NCBI GenBank assembly: GCA_013150955.1 | Contig: JAADJD010000017.1 | Location: forward strand, 36,336-100,335 | Direction: 5' to 3' | From: Calditrichota bacterium | GTDB lineage: Bacteria; Calditrichota; Calditrichia; RBG-13-44-9; J042 | Length of the DNA stretch: 64,000 nucleotides | In this document: positions 24,961 through 34,166 of the stretch, one piece after another | Numbering within the stretch: the stretch's first letter is position 1 | Layout of the letters: every line of letters begins with the position of its first letter | Notes under the pieces: model-generated | Told to the model about the DNA's origin: nothing | Seen by the model: the letters and a program-made list of their open reading frames with translations, nothing else | The model's database searches: none | Program-made: the position numbers and the translations under genes

Positions 24961-26997
24961 TTAATCGTTGGAAGAAGAAGCTTCCGCATCCTCTTCCTTA
25001 ATCCACTTGTTGAACCATTCCAGATTTCGTATCATCACGTCTTTTAACAGTTTGGGTTCTCTGGGGCCATGGGGGGTACGGGGATATATAACCATTTTCA
25101 CCGGTACACCCTGCTTTTTCAGAGCATTGTAGAGCTGCAAACCCTGTTCCAGTGGCACGCGGGCATCCTTCTCCCCATGTTGAATGAGGGTCGGCGTTTT
25201 CACCCCTTTAATGTTGTAAATGGCCGAATGTTTCAGGTAAACCTCGAGATCATCCCAGAACTCGGCACCAAAATAATCGGGTAAAAAGTCCGGGATGTCC
25301 GCCGTGCCGTTGAAGCTCACCAGATTGGTAACACCAGCTCCCACAGAGGCGGCTCGAAACCGATCGGTCTTGGTGATGATGGTGGAGGTCATGTATCCGC
25401 CATAACTCCAGCCCATCACGCCCAATTTTTCAGGATCGGCCAGTCCCCGTTCAATGACCGCATCCACTCCATTCATCAGATCCAGGTAATCCTTGCCACC
25501 CCAATCGCGGAAGTTGGCATAACGAAAATCTTTGCCATAACCGGAGGAACCGCGAATATTGCAACGCAGGACAAAATAGCCTTCTTCGGCAAAGCTGGCC
25601 ACGGGATAAATATAGCGGTTCCCGATGAATGTCTGGCGAAAAACCCCCGCTGGCCCGCCGTGGACAATCAACAGAAGGGGATACCGTTTACCCGGCTGGT
25701 AATTCCGGGGATAGGTCAATAAACCTTCAATTGTGAAGTCATCTTCAGACGTCCACTGGATGAGCTCCGTACGCGGCACGTCCAGATGGGTTAATGCCTG
25801 ATTGGCTGCGGAGATCTTGATGGGTTTAAACCGTTTAACGCGACTGACATACGCTTCCGGCGGGGTAGATGTGTTCTCCAGCGTAAAGCCCAGATAGGTA
25901 CCGGAGCGATTTAAATTGACACTACCGATCACCCAGTTGCCATCATCCCAGGTGCGATACGGTTTGCCGTTAATGGGCAGTTCCAGAATTCGGGTAATCG
26001 TGTGGTAGGTCTCTGAAACGTAGATCTTTTTGCCATTGGCAGCCCAGCCCAGGATGAATGGGCGCATATCGTAAGTAGGTGCCAGGGCACGCGGCTCTCC
26101 ACCCTGTGCCGGGATAATATGCACCGTTGCGGCAAAGGCCCAGCGCGGTGGAATATCCGACGCCAGATAGGCAATCCACTTTCCATCTGGCGAATAAACG
26201 GGCATGGACTCGGAAGCCTCGCTTTGCACCAGTGGACGAATTTCTCCGGTCTCGACCTTTACTACCGAAATATCGGCCTTTGGCCAATCGTTCACTTTGG
26301 AAGTGGGAGTGTGGGCAAAGACAATTTCTTTACCATCGGGTGACCAATCAAATCCACCAGCAAAGCGCCCGCCAACACTGAAATCGCCCCGGGTAATCTG
26401 ACGCACGGGATATTTCCCGGTGGAGTCCTTTTCCAGGGTCACCAGCCAGAGGTGATTCATTTTCAAATCTTCATCCAGAACGCGGGCATCATCTTTTGCT
26501 TTTTTGCGTTTTTCTTCCGCTTCCGTGGGAGGATCCATCATCACAAAAGCAATGGATCGTCCATCGGGTGACCATTTAAAATCGCTTACCCCCGTCTTCA
26601 CATCGGTTAATGGTTCCGCTTCCCCGCCAAAGGCGCGGATCCGGTAAAGATTATTCTTTCCCGACCGGGAAGAGGTAAACGCAATCCAGCGCCCATCGGG
26701 TGACCAGCGCGGATTCCTGGCCGATTTATCTCCAAAAGTGAATTGAAACGTCTCCTTCCCATCGCTGCTGGCCATCCATATATGCGTTAAATATTCGCTT
26801 TTATCATCGGTCATGACCGCCTCGGTGACGGTATACACGACCCATTTCCCATCCGGGGATACCCGGACACTCCCCACCGATTTGGTGGTCATCTGGACAT
26901 CGGGCGTCCATTTATCCTGTGCCCAGAGCAGGGATGCGGCAGCCCACATTCCCAATATCAACCATCGAAAAACGATGCGAGAAAATCGTACCTGCAT
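24961..26997 (-). CDS. S9-family serine peptidase (dipeptidyl/acylaminoacyl peptidase type)
   Basis: Protein of 678 aa from the ATG at 26997 with AGGAGAGGTCT upstream; the longer frame to 27075 lacks a site. It has a signal peptide (about 1-23, ending LLWAQ), a WD40-like TolB propeller domain with repeated SPDGKWI units, and a C-terminal alpha/beta hydrolase domain. The catalytic triad fits Ser531 (GWSYGG), Asp611 (GEKDARVP) and His643 (RTPHGPRE). It would cleave peptides in the periplasm or outside. No operon partner is visible; the repeat at 27079 separates it from the next gene. Confidence 0.93.
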   Translation of the reverse strand: MQVRFSRIVFRWLILGMWAAASLLWAQDKWTPDVQMTTKSVGSVRVSPDGKWVVYTVTEAVMTDDKSEYLTHIWMASSDGKETFQFTFGDKSARNPRWSPDGRWIAFTSSRSGKNNLYRIRAFGGEAEPLTDVKTGVSDFKWSPDGRSIAFVMMDPPTEAEEKRKKAKDDARVLDEDLKMNHLWLVTLEKDSTGKYPVRQITRGDFSVGGRFAGGFDWSPDGKEIVFAHTPTSKVNDWPKADISVVKVETGEIRPLVQSEASESMPVYSPDGKWIAYLASDIPPRWAFAATVHIIPAQGGEPRALAPTYDMRPFILGWAANGKKIYVSETYHTITRILELPINGKPYRTWDDGNWVIGSVNLNRSGTYLGFTLENTSTPPEAYVSRVKRFKPIKISAANQALTHLDVPRTELIQWTSEDDFTIEGLLTYPRNYQPGKRYPLLLIVHGGPAGVFRQTFIGNRYIYPVASFAEEGYFVLRCNIRGSSGYGKDFRYANFRDWGGKDYLDLMNGVDAVIERGLADPEKLGVMGWSYGGYMTSTIITKTDRFRAASVGAGVTNLVSFNGTADIPDFLPDYFGAEFWDDLEVYLKHSAIYNIKGVKTPTLIQHGEKDARVPLEQGLQLYNALKKQGVPVKMVIYPRTPHGPREPKLLKDVMIRNLEWFNKWIKEEDAEASSSND

Positions 26998-27078
26998 AGA
27001 CCTCTCCTTTTTGTTTGAATGAATTCTGGATCGTGAATCCCGGTAATTACTGAAATTCATGAATTTACAATCCATGTT

Positions 27079-27235
27079 TTAACCCGGGATTATGCTGTAA
27101 GCCACGAAAGTCACGAATGAGCACAAATAAAACATTGTGTCTGTGAGAAAATGTGTTCCAGGGTTTATTCGCGATTTTGTAGATATTTTTTGGTTTCATT
27201 CGCGTGATTCGCGGTTTAATGCATAATTTGGGTTG
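27079..27235 (+). repeat. Dispersed repeat (forward)
   Basis: From TTTTAACCCGGGATTATGC to TAATTTGGGTTG, with the core slightly shorter than usual (spacer deleted). It ends 16 bp before the 3' end of the minus-strand hydrolase gene. Confidence 0.87.
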
Positions 27236-27250
27236 AATAAATTGTGGAGC

Positions 27251-28201
27251 TCACTGCTCATTTGATTCCCAATTTTTTTCAACCGGTCTGGCGGGATCCA
27301 GTGAACCGGCTTTATCCATCGCTTTGATTTTCTGCAATCCGTTCTGGAAAAAATCGATAACCAGTGGCGGGAGCACCTCCGTTTGCAAACAGTTGGAATG
27401 CTGGCAATCGTTGATCAGGATAAAGTGCGTGTTTTCAGGATTTGCTCGCTGGATGAGAATGCGAGAATGCTCCGGGGGGACGACTCGATCGTGTGCTCCA
27501 TGGATCAATAGCAATTCGGCGCGGATCTTTGCGATGTTATTCATTGGCGCAATGTCATCCAGACGGGCTCCGATGCGCCATTCAATATATTTGAACAGCA
27601 ACCAGACCAGTGGGAAGTAGGGAATATGCTTTTCTTCAAACCCCTGACGCATGATGTGACCGGGGTGGGAGAATGCCCCGATTGCCACAGCGCGACGGAT
27701 CTCCGGTTCCCGGGAAGTTGCCAGGATAGTTGCCGCCGCCCCGATGGAAAATCCCATCATGCCCACCCACTGAATGCGCTCACCAAACTGGCTCCGGGCA
27801 AACCGAATGGCCGCCTGAGCGTCCTCAGCAAACTTCACCATGGTGGAATATCCATCCGCATCGCTGTTACCATGACTGCGAGAATCGAACGCCAGAAGGT
27901 GAAAACCGGCTTGATGGAGATAGGGAATTAATGGTAACCAGAGGCCTGCATTCTGTCCCCAGCCATGCACTAAAATAAGGAGTGGGGCAGGGGACGGATC
28001 TTCCTTTTCAGCCGGAATCCACCATCCATACAGCTGGCGCCCATGCGCTGTGGGAAAGCGAACTTCCTGGAAGGGAATGCCCAGATGCGCCGGGAACTGT
28101 TGATGAGGTCGTACCGGATTGCGAAAACCACGCAATAGAAAAAATATCGTCAAACCCAGGAAAAGAGTAACACCAACTCCAATACCAAAGACCGTGACCA
28201 T
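27251..28201 (-). CDS. Membrane-anchored alpha/beta hydrolase
   Basis: Protein of 316 aa with an N-terminal membrane anchor (about 1-24) and a hydrolase domain. The nucleophile is Ser in MGFSIGAAA, the acid is likely in IHGAHDRVVPPEH, and the base histidine in NDCQHSNCL. A DSRSHGNSD segment follows the usual oxyanion region. It resembles BAAT/AB-hydrolase family members of unknown substrate. The start codon at 28201 encodes MVTVFG; no strong ribosome site was seen. Confidence 0.8.
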   Translation of the reverse strand: MVTVFGIGVGVTLFLGLTIFFLLRGFRNPVRPHQQFPAHLGIPFQEVRFPTAHGRQLYGWWIPAEKEDPSPAPLLILVHGWGQNAGLWLPLIPYLHQAGFHLLAFDSRSHGNSDADGYSTMVKFAEDAQAAIRFARSQFGERIQWVGMMGFSIGAAATILATSREPEIRRAVAIGAFSHPGHIMRQGFEEKHIPYFPLVWLLFKYIEWRIGARLDDIAPMNNIAKIRAELLLIHGAHDRVVPPEHSRILIQRANPENTHFILINDCQHSNCLQTEVLPPLVIDFFQNGLQKIKAMDKAGSLDPARPVEKNWESNEQ

Positions 28202-28214
28202 TGAAACCCACTTT

Positions 28215-28379
28215 CTAATTCGTTAAAGCCCGTCCTGCCCAACCGCCTATTCGACCTGTCGCCAATCCAACAGGTACCACTAACGCGGCCACCATTACAG
28301 GTACTTTTGTTTTATCTGGATTAGATGACCCAATATCATGGATGGTTACCTGTTTTTTTTTCAGAACCCTGCCGGACAA
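28215..28379 (-). CDS. Possible small membrane protein following the methyltransferase
   Basis: A short frame read in phase with, and downstream of, the methyltransferase stop: about 54 aa from a TTG at 28379 to TAG at 28215. It has a Lys-rich start and a Gly/Ala/Val-rich hydrophobic C-terminal segment (VMVAALVVPVGLATGRIGGW), which reads like a real transmembrane helix. No clear ribosome site, and a run of nine A in the gene invites frameshifts. May be a real small protein or a remnant. Confidence 0.35.
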   Translation of the reverse strand: MSGRVLKKKQVTIHDIGSSNPDKTKVPVMVAALVVPVGLATGRIGGWAGRALTN

Positions 28380-28385
28380 ATCGGC

Positions 28386-29042
28386 TCAATCGACGGTATT
28401 TTCTGTTTTCTGTTTGCCAGGTATCCGCTGAAACAGGGTATACACATAGGGTCGCGGATTGCCAGAGGGTTGATAATACACATACGGGAACCACTCGAGA
28501 AGACGAAATGTGTTGCCCAGAAATTCGGCCAGTGTCTGTGCACTGTAATTTTTTACCGGTAACCCACTGCACTTTTTTGCCCCTTCCAGAGAGAACGCTG
28601 CAATGCACACATATCCGCCATCCCGAACCCGATGATGCAACACCTTACGGTACATTTGGCGATCGGTTTCATCGACCAGAAAGTGCAACACCGCCCGATC
28701 GTGCCAGAGGTCAATTTCGGGAATATTCCAGACCGCTTCCGGCTGAGTGATATCGTCCTGAATAAACTTTACGGTAGCCCCTTCTGGAATCACCAGGCGC
28801 TTTTTCAGCGTGTCCAGCGCGGTTTGACTAATGTCCACCAGGGTGAGGCGGGTATAGCCCATTTCCAGCAACCGATCGGCAAGGGTTGATGCCCCGCACC
28901 CGATGTCCAGAATATGCCCCTGAAGGGGAAGTTCACAGCGCTGAATCAATTGCAGCGAAGCCGAGGGATCCTCTTCCCACCACCCCAGCTGATCGATGGG
29001 TTTTTGCCGATAGACCTTTTCCCAGTGTTCTTTAATTTCCAA
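28386..29042 (-). CDS. SAM-dependent methyltransferase (class I)
   Basis: Protein of about 218 aa from a TTG at 29042 preceded by GGGGAA; an ATG at 29090 (in-frame) would add 16 residues with no ribosome site. SAM-binding motif I is LDIGCGAS, followed by LVDISQTAL (motif II), and the DLWHDRAVLHFL region. The start HWEKVYRQKPIDQLGWWEEDP is conserved among this group of methyltransferases. The substrate is unknown. Confidence 0.82.
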   Translation of the reverse strand: MEIKEHWEKVYRQKPIDQLGWWEEDPSASLQLIQRCELPLQGHILDIGCGASTLADRLLEMGYTRLTLVDISQTALDTLKKRLVIPEGATVKFIQDDITQPEAVWNIPEIDLWHDRAVLHFLVDETDRQMYRKVLHHRVRDGGYVCIAAFSLEGAKKCSGLPVKNYSAQTLAEFLGNTFRLLEWFPYVYYQPSGNPRPYVYTLFQRIPGKQKTENTVD

Positions 29043-29231
29043 AAAAATTCCCCGAATTAAATGAGAACATGAGAAATATAAGGAATTCATGGAACAAATC
29101 AAATTGCCAGAACGGAGAATTCTCAAAAATGGGAATGGCCATTGTGTTGGGGTGATCAAAATTACCGAATCATTCAAGAAAATTGCTCATCATTCGAATA
29201 ACTGAATACATGCTAAATTGCGAGGAGGGCC

Positions 29232-31175
29232 ATGTATCCTTTCCGTTTTTTCACAAGTTTGTGGATGATCGTAACCCTGTGTGCATCTTTTTACGCCCAG
29301 AGCCTGCCCACGGAAACGTCTACCATCTTCAGTGGTTCGGGCAATTGCGCCACCTGCCACGCGCCGGGAGCGCCCAACACTTCCGCACTGCGGGATTCCC
29401 GCGGGAGGGATGTGTCGCCAGTTACCCTGTGGCGATCGACCATGATGGCCAATTCGGCTCGGGATCCATTGTGGCGTGCCAAAGTGAGTGTGGAAACCCT
29501 GCTAACCCCTTCGCTGAAGGCCTACATTGAGGACAAATGCACCACCTGTCACGCACCGATGGGACGTACCGAGGCCATCGCAAACGGTGCACCGTATTAT
29601 TCCATTGCTGAAATGGAAAACGATCCTCTGGCCATGGATGGCGTAAGTTGCACGGTTTGCCATCAAATCAAAGATATTAATCTGGGGCGCTCGGAAAGTT
29701 TTTCCGGCCATTACACCATCGAGAACGATCGCCTGATATACGGCCCTTACACCAACCCGGTAACCGGCCCCATGCAAAACAGCGTCAATTACACTCCCGT
29801 TTACGGCGCCCAAATTCAGCGATCGGAACTTTGCGCGACCTGCCATACGCTCTTCACCACCGCGGTGGATGAAAGTGGACAGCCGGTGGGCGAGCTTCCC
29901 GAACAAACCCCTTACCTGGAATGGAAAAATAGCGTTTACCCTGATCAGGGGATTGAATGCCAGACCTGCCACGTGCCCCAGATTAGTGATCCCATTGTGA
30001 TTTCCAATCGTCCCCAGACCCTGGGTACCCGCACCCCATTCGGGAAGCATTATTTTGTGGGCGGTAATGTATTTATGTTAAGAATTTTGCGGGACAATGG
30101 CGCGGAGCTTGGCGTCACGGCCACGGCCACCCAGTTTGACAGCACCATCCAGCGCACGTTGCGCTTCCTGCAAAATCACACCGCGAAACTCTCCCTGGAA
30201 TATTTCTGGCAATCCGGTGACACCCTGATTTTAAAGCTGGCCGTTCAAAATTTAACCGGGCATAAATTCCCCTCAGGTTACCCCAGCCGCCGGGCCTGGA
30301 TCTACCTGCAACTTTCGGATGCCAATGGCCGCCCGTTGTTTACGTCAGGGGCGTGGGATCCAGCCACGGGAGCCATCCGGCATCTGGACGACGGATATGA
30401 GCCCCATTATCACCAGATCACCGATTCCACTCAGGTGCAGGTGTATGAAGCAGTGATGGGGAACGCTCAGGGAGAGGTTACCTACACCTTGCTGAGGGCA
30501 ACCCAATATCTCAAAGACAATCGGCTGCCACCGGCGGGGTTCACCACCCGGCATGCCACTTACGATTCTATTAAAATCACCGGAAATGCGGCAACGGATC
30601 CCAATTTTAACCGCTCTCCCGATGGAGAGGGCACCGGAATCGATACCGTTTATTACGTTATCCCTGACATTCCCGCGAACGGCACCTATCGCGTAAAGGC
30701 AAAACTGGTGTACCAGACCGTTCCGCCCCGGTTTGCCGCCGATTTGTTCCAGTACAACACGCCCGAAGTGAATCGATTTCAGCAATATTATCAGGCAGCG
30801 GATAAGAATCCGGTAGTCATCGATTCCCTTCAGGCCATCGTGTCAGCCACCCGGATCGATCCGATTAGTCCGGAAACGCTCACACAATCACCACTGCTGG
30901 TTCGGGCATATCCCAATCCCTTTAATCCGGTGGTTTACCTGCATATTCAACTCCAAGCATCCGGTCAACTCTCCGTTCAGATCTTCGATATTTCGGGTCG
31001 GCAGGTGCGCACATTGTATCACCAGCCCACCCCCGCCGGCGATTACCGGTTGCAGTGGGATGGTCAAGATGATCGGGGAGAGCCGGTAAGCAGTGGATTT
31101 TACCTCCTGCGGATCGTCTGGTCAGGGAAAACCAACCGTGTCATGCACACTCAGAAATTGCTTTTATTGCGCTAA
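29232..31175 (+). CDS. Secreted pentaheme cytochrome with type IX secretion sorting domain
   Basis: Protein of 647 aa. A signal peptide (about 1-23) is followed by five CxxCH haem sites (CATCH, CTTCH, CTVCH, CATCH, CQTCH), the first about residue 39 and the last about residue 247. The middle is a beta-rich domain, and the C-terminal 90 residues hold a T9SS type A sorting domain: AYPNPFNPVVYL, IFDISGRQVRTL, GDYRLQWDGQDDRGEPVSSGFYLLRI, ending KLLLLR. It would be exported across the outer membrane and could pass electrons outside the cell. GAGGAGGGCC precedes the ATG. It stands alone between a divergent methyltransferase and a terminator. Confidence 0.9.
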   Translation: MYPFRFFTSLWMIVTLCASFYAQSLPTETSTIFSGSGNCATCHAPGAPNTSALRDSRGRDVSPVTLWRSTMMANSARDPLWRAKVSVETLLTPSLKAYIEDKCTTCHAPMGRTEAIANGAPYYSIAEMENDPLAMDGVSCTVCHQIKDINLGRSESFSGHYTIENDRLIYGPYTNPVTGPMQNSVNYTPVYGAQIQRSELCATCHTLFTTAVDESGQPVGELPEQTPYLEWKNSVYPDQGIECQTCHVPQISDPIVISNRPQTLGTRTPFGKHYFVGGNVFMLRILRDNGAELGVTATATQFDSTIQRTLRFLQNHTAKLSLEYFWQSGDTLILKLAVQNLTGHKFPSGYPSRRAWIYLQLSDANGRPLFTSGAWDPATGAIRHLDDGYEPHYHQITDSTQVQVYEAVMGNAQGEVTYTLLRATQYLKDNRLPPAGFTTRHATYDSIKITGNAATDPNFNRSPDGEGTGIDTVYYVIPDIPANGTYRVKAKLVYQTVPPRFAADLFQYNTPEVNRFQQYYQAADKNPVVIDSLQAIVSATRIDPISPETLTQSPLLVRAYPNPFNPVVYLHIQLQASGQLSVQIFDISGRQVRTLYHQPTPAGDYRLQWDGQDDRGEPVSSGFYLLRIVWSGKTNRVMHTQKLLLLR

Positions 31176-31192
31176 TCCATCTGCACACCTGC

Positions 31193-31230
31193 GCCCGAAG
31201 CCACCTCCGTGCTTCGGGCCGGTTCTTTTC
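31193..31230 (+). terminator. Terminator after pentaheme cytochrome gene
   Basis: Stem GCCCGAAGC / GCTTCGGGC with loop CACCTCCGT, followed by CGGTTCTTTTC; moderate T-run. Confidence 0.75.
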
Positions 31231-31239
31231 CTGCCAAAG

Positions 31240-31257
31240 TGTATAATATTCTATACC
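31240..31257 (+). promoter_or_regulatory. Operator-like palindrome upstream of ccm operon (site 1)
   Basis: TGTATAATATTCTATACC: arms GTATA/TATAC. It contains TATAAT at 31242-31247, which could double as a -10 box. Core shared with 22103 and 31264. Confidence 0.4.
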
Positions 31258-31263
31258 TTCCCT

Positions 31264-31279
31264 GAATAATATTCTACAC
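31264..31279 (+). promoter_or_regulatory. Operator-like half-palindrome (site 2)
   Basis: GAATAATATTCTACAC, 8 bp beyond site 1, the same ATATTCTA core. Two tandem sites plus the one at 22103 suggest a shared regulator. A possible promoter for the downstream genes lies around 31331-31359 (TTTCTG..TATAGT). Confidence 0.35.
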
Positions 31280-31391
31280 TCCGGAAGCCGTTTTCAGACC
31301 CAGGGGTCTCCAATGCCTGAAAAATCGTCCTCTTTCTGAAAGGGCGGTTTTCGGTATAGTTATTGCTTTCACAAAGTCCGGAGGTGATGAT

Positions 31392-31616
31392 ATGGAAAAG
31401 CAATTATTGCAATACGGATTCACGTTTTTACTGGTGCTGGGAATTGTCTGGTTTCTATTCCGCACCACACGCCAGCTGGTCAAAAGCATTCGCGGCGAAT
31501 CGTCCGGGTGCCATGGCTCTTCCTGCAGTGATGGCAGTTGTTGCAGTAGCCAGCCCCGTGAACAGGCCATTCCCATTCGCCAGCAGGAATGGCAAGAAGA
31601 ACACCGCGGCCTGTGA
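31392..31616 (+). CDS. Small Cys-rich membrane protein at head of ccm operon
   Basis: Protein of 74 aa: one membrane segment (about 10-27), a basic stretch, then a Ser/Cys-rich tail with about five cysteines (SGCHGSSCSDGSCC). The layout recalls small FeoB-associated Cys-rich proteins and could bind metal or haem-handling partners. AGGTGATGAT precedes the ATG. It lies 108 bp upstream of ccmE, probably in the same transcript. Confidence 0.6.
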   Translation: MEKQLLQYGFTFLLVLGIVWFLFRTTRQLVKSIRGESSGCHGSSCSDGSCCSSQPREQAIPIRQQEWQEEHRGL

Positions 31617-31724
31617 CCGCGGGGAAGGGTTCCTCCGGAAATCGCCGGGAAACGTGTCCCTTGCGGACACGGGAGGGTTGTTCGCTGGATGAACGAGCAA
31701 AATTAAAACAAGGAGATGGCGCAT

Positions 31725-32120
31725 ATGAAAAGGAAATTTGTCATCGGCATTGTGGTGCTGGTCAGCGCATTTGGATTTCTGTTCTTCCAGGGACTGGATC
31801 AATCCATGATGGCGTACGTTAACGTTCAGGATCTGGAAACCCATCCCCAGCAGCACACCAACAAGGTCATTCAGGTAACGGGCATTGTGCAGCCGGGATC
31901 GGTGCAGCTGGTTGCTGCCGAGCAAACCTATTATTTCGTGCTGCAGGATCTGGAGGATCCCCGTAGTCAGATCCGGATCGTCTACCGGGGCATTGTACCG
32001 GATAATTTTAAACCGGGCATTCAGGTGGTTGTGCAGGGACAATTTCAACAGGATCGTGGACTCATTCAGGCCGAGCGAATCCTGGTGAAGTGCCCTTCTA
32101 AATACGAAGAAGACGCCTAA
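31725..32120 (+). CDS. ccmE: CcmE haem chaperone, CxxxY variant
   Basis: Protein of 131 aa with an N-terminal anchor (about 5-23) and an OB-fold domain. CcmE carries haem from CcmC to the CcmF/H ligase in the periplasm. The usual haem-binding histidine is absent; the C-terminus reads VKCPSKYEEDA, so Cys123 and Tyr127 form the CxxxY motif of the alternative CcmE class known in some sulfate reducers and archaea. The ATG at 31725 is preferred over 31716 because AAGGAG is 9 bp upstream of it. ccmF follows 19 bp later. Confidence 0.92.
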   Translation: MKRKFVIGIVVLVSAFGFLFFQGLDQSMMAYVNVQDLETHPQQHTNKVIQVTGIVQPGSVQLVAAEQTYYFVLQDLEDPRSQIRIVYRGIVPDNFKPGIQVVVQGQFQQDRGLIQAERILVKCPSKYEEDA

Positions 32121-32139
32121 TTTAAAAGGGAGAGAAGCA

Positions 32140-34149
32140 ATGATTGAAATCGGCAAAGTTGCGCTGCTATTTAGCGTGATCCTGTCCTTTTACACCATCG
32201 TGGTATCGTATCTGGGATATCGGCAGCGCCTGGGCTATTTTCTGGAAAGTTCCCGGCGAGCCATGATCAGCAGTTTTGCCCTGTTGACCATTGCCATCAC
32301 GTTACTGAGTTATGCGCTGGTCACCAAAAACTATGAAATCAAATATGTTGCCGAAAATGTAAGCAATAATCTGCCAGCATTTTATGCATTTTCTGCCCTG
32401 TGGGCCGGTCAAAGTGGCTCCCTGTTGCTCTGGGCCTGGTTGTTAAACCTGTTTATTGTGATCGTCATTTTCCAGAATCGGGATCGGCACCTGGTGTTAA
32501 TGCCGTATGTTATCGCAACCCTGGCGGGAATCCTGCTCTTTTTCATGGTATTGCTGGCATTTTTTAGCAATCCCTTTGAACGACTGGGATTTACCGTAAT
32601 GGAGGGGCAGGGATTAAATCCCCTGTTACAAAATCCAGGCATGATGTTCCATCCTCCAACACTGTATCTGGGATACGTGGGGTTTTCGGTGCCGTTCGCC
32701 TTTGCCATTGCCGCTCTGCTCACCCGCAAGCTGGATTCGGAATGGATTGTCTCCACCCGTCGCTGGACGATTTTCTCCTGGCTGTTGCTCACCATTGGCA
32801 TCGTTCTGGGTGCCAAATGGGCGTATGTGGAACTGGGATGGGGCGGCTACTGGGGCTGGGATCCCGTGGAGAATGCCTCCTTTATGCCCTGGTTAACCGG
32901 AACCGCCTTTCTGCATTCGATCATGATTCAGGAACGAAAAGGCATGCTGAAAATCTGGAACGTGTCCCTCATCATCATCACATTTTTGTTGACCATTCTG
33001 GGAACCTTCATTACCCGAAGCGGCATCATCGCCTCCGTGCATTCGTTTGGTGCCTCAAAGCTGGGATATGTGTTTATCGTTTTCCTGGTCACGTCAGCGG
33101 CATTTTCCCTCTATTTAATCCTGACCCGAAAAGACGAACTACGCAGCGAAAATAAACTGGACTCGTTCCTTTCGCGGGAATCCAGCTTTTTATTTAACAA
33201 CTGGATTCTGGTGGGCGCGGCCTTTGCCATTTTCTGGGGAACGCTGTTTCCGGTGATTTCAGAAGCGGTGCGTGGGGTAAAGATCACCGTGGGGCCGCCA
33301 TTTTTTAACACCATCACCATCCCCATTGGCATCCTTCTGATTCTGATTACCGGGATTTGCCCGTTGATTTCCTGGCGAAAGGCCACCCTCAACAATTTTA
33401 TCCGCAATTTCCTGTACCCCGGCGCAGTTTTCGTTCTGTTGCTGATTGGCCTGCTGCTGGCAGGAATCCGCAATCTTTACGCTCTCATGTCATTCAGCCT
33501 GATCGGATTTGTGTTAACCAGCATCGTGATGGAATTTTACCGCGGCGTAAAAGCGCGGCGGCGCTATGATCCTAACGTGCTGGTAGCGTTGAAAAATCTT
33601 GTCTGGAAATTCCGCCGCCGCTACGGTGGCTACATTGTCCACGTGGGGGTCATGCTGGCCTTCGTGGGCATCACGGGATCCTCGGCATTTTCTACCGAAA
33701 AGGATCAGATTCTGAAAAAAGGCGAGATCATGACCATTAAGAACTACCAGCTCAAATTTCTGGGTGTGGATCAGTTTCGCACGGCCAACGCTGAGGTGTT
33801 GAGTGCCTCGTTTGAAGTGTATCAGGACGGCAAACGTCTGGGCATCCTGAATCCGTCCAAGCACTACCACCCATTGCAGGATCAAACCATGACGGAAGTG
33901 GCCATTCGTTCCACCTGGAAAGAGGATCTGTATCTGATTCTGGGCGGTGTCCAATCCGATGGTTCCGTCTTCCTGAAGGTTCACATCAATCCCCTGGTAA
34001 GCTGGATCTGGTGGGGCACCTACATTTTGATCGTGGGTGCATTGATAGCCATGTGGCCGGGTCGACGGCCGGTGGCTTCATCCGCAGGTGCCCGAAAGGC
34101 AGTACAGCCGGATAAGGCCGCATTCGATCTGGTAGAAAACGAAAGTTAG
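32140..34149 (+). CDS. ccmF: CcmF cytochrome c haem lyase
   Basis: Polytopic protein of 669 aa, the usual CcmF length. The haem-binding WWD signature is WGGYWGWDPVENASFMPWL (about residues 229-247), with conserved histidines around the membrane segments and PGMMFHPPTLYLGYVGFSV (about 166-184). It joins haem from CcmE to apocytochromes such as those at 6610, 8299 and 29232. GGGAGAGAAGC precedes the ATG; ccmH follows 17 bp downstream. Confidence 0.95.
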   Translation: MIEIGKVALLFSVILSFYTIVVSYLGYRQRLGYFLESSRRAMISSFALLTIAITLLSYALVTKNYEIKYVAENVSNNLPAFYAFSALWAGQSGSLLLWAWLLNLFIVIVIFQNRDRHLVLMPYVIATLAGILLFFMVLLAFFSNPFERLGFTVMEGQGLNPLLQNPGMMFHPPTLYLGYVGFSVPFAFAIAALLTRKLDSEWIVSTRRWTIFSWLLLTIGIVLGAKWAYVELGWGGYWGWDPVENASFMPWLTGTAFLHSIMIQERKGMLKIWNVSLIIITFLLTILGTFITRSGIIASVHSFGASKLGYVFIVFLVTSAAFSLYLILTRKDELRSENKLDSFLSRESSFLFNNWILVGAAFAIFWGTLFPVISEAVRGVKITVGPPFFNTITIPIGILLILITGICPLISWRKATLNNFIRNFLYPGAVFVLLLIGLLLAGIRNLYALMSFSLIGFVLTSIVMEFYRGVKARRRYDPNVLVALKNLVWKFRRRYGGYIVHVGVMLAFVGITGSSAFSTEKDQILKKGEIMTIKNYQLKFLGVDQFRTANAEVLSASFEVYQDGKRLGILNPSKHYHPLQDQTMTEVAIRSTWKEDLYLILGGVQSDGSVFLKVHINPLVSWIWWGTYILIVGALIAMWPGRRPVASSAGARKAVQPDKAAFDLVENES

Positions 34150-34166
34150 GAAGGGGGGAATAGCTT

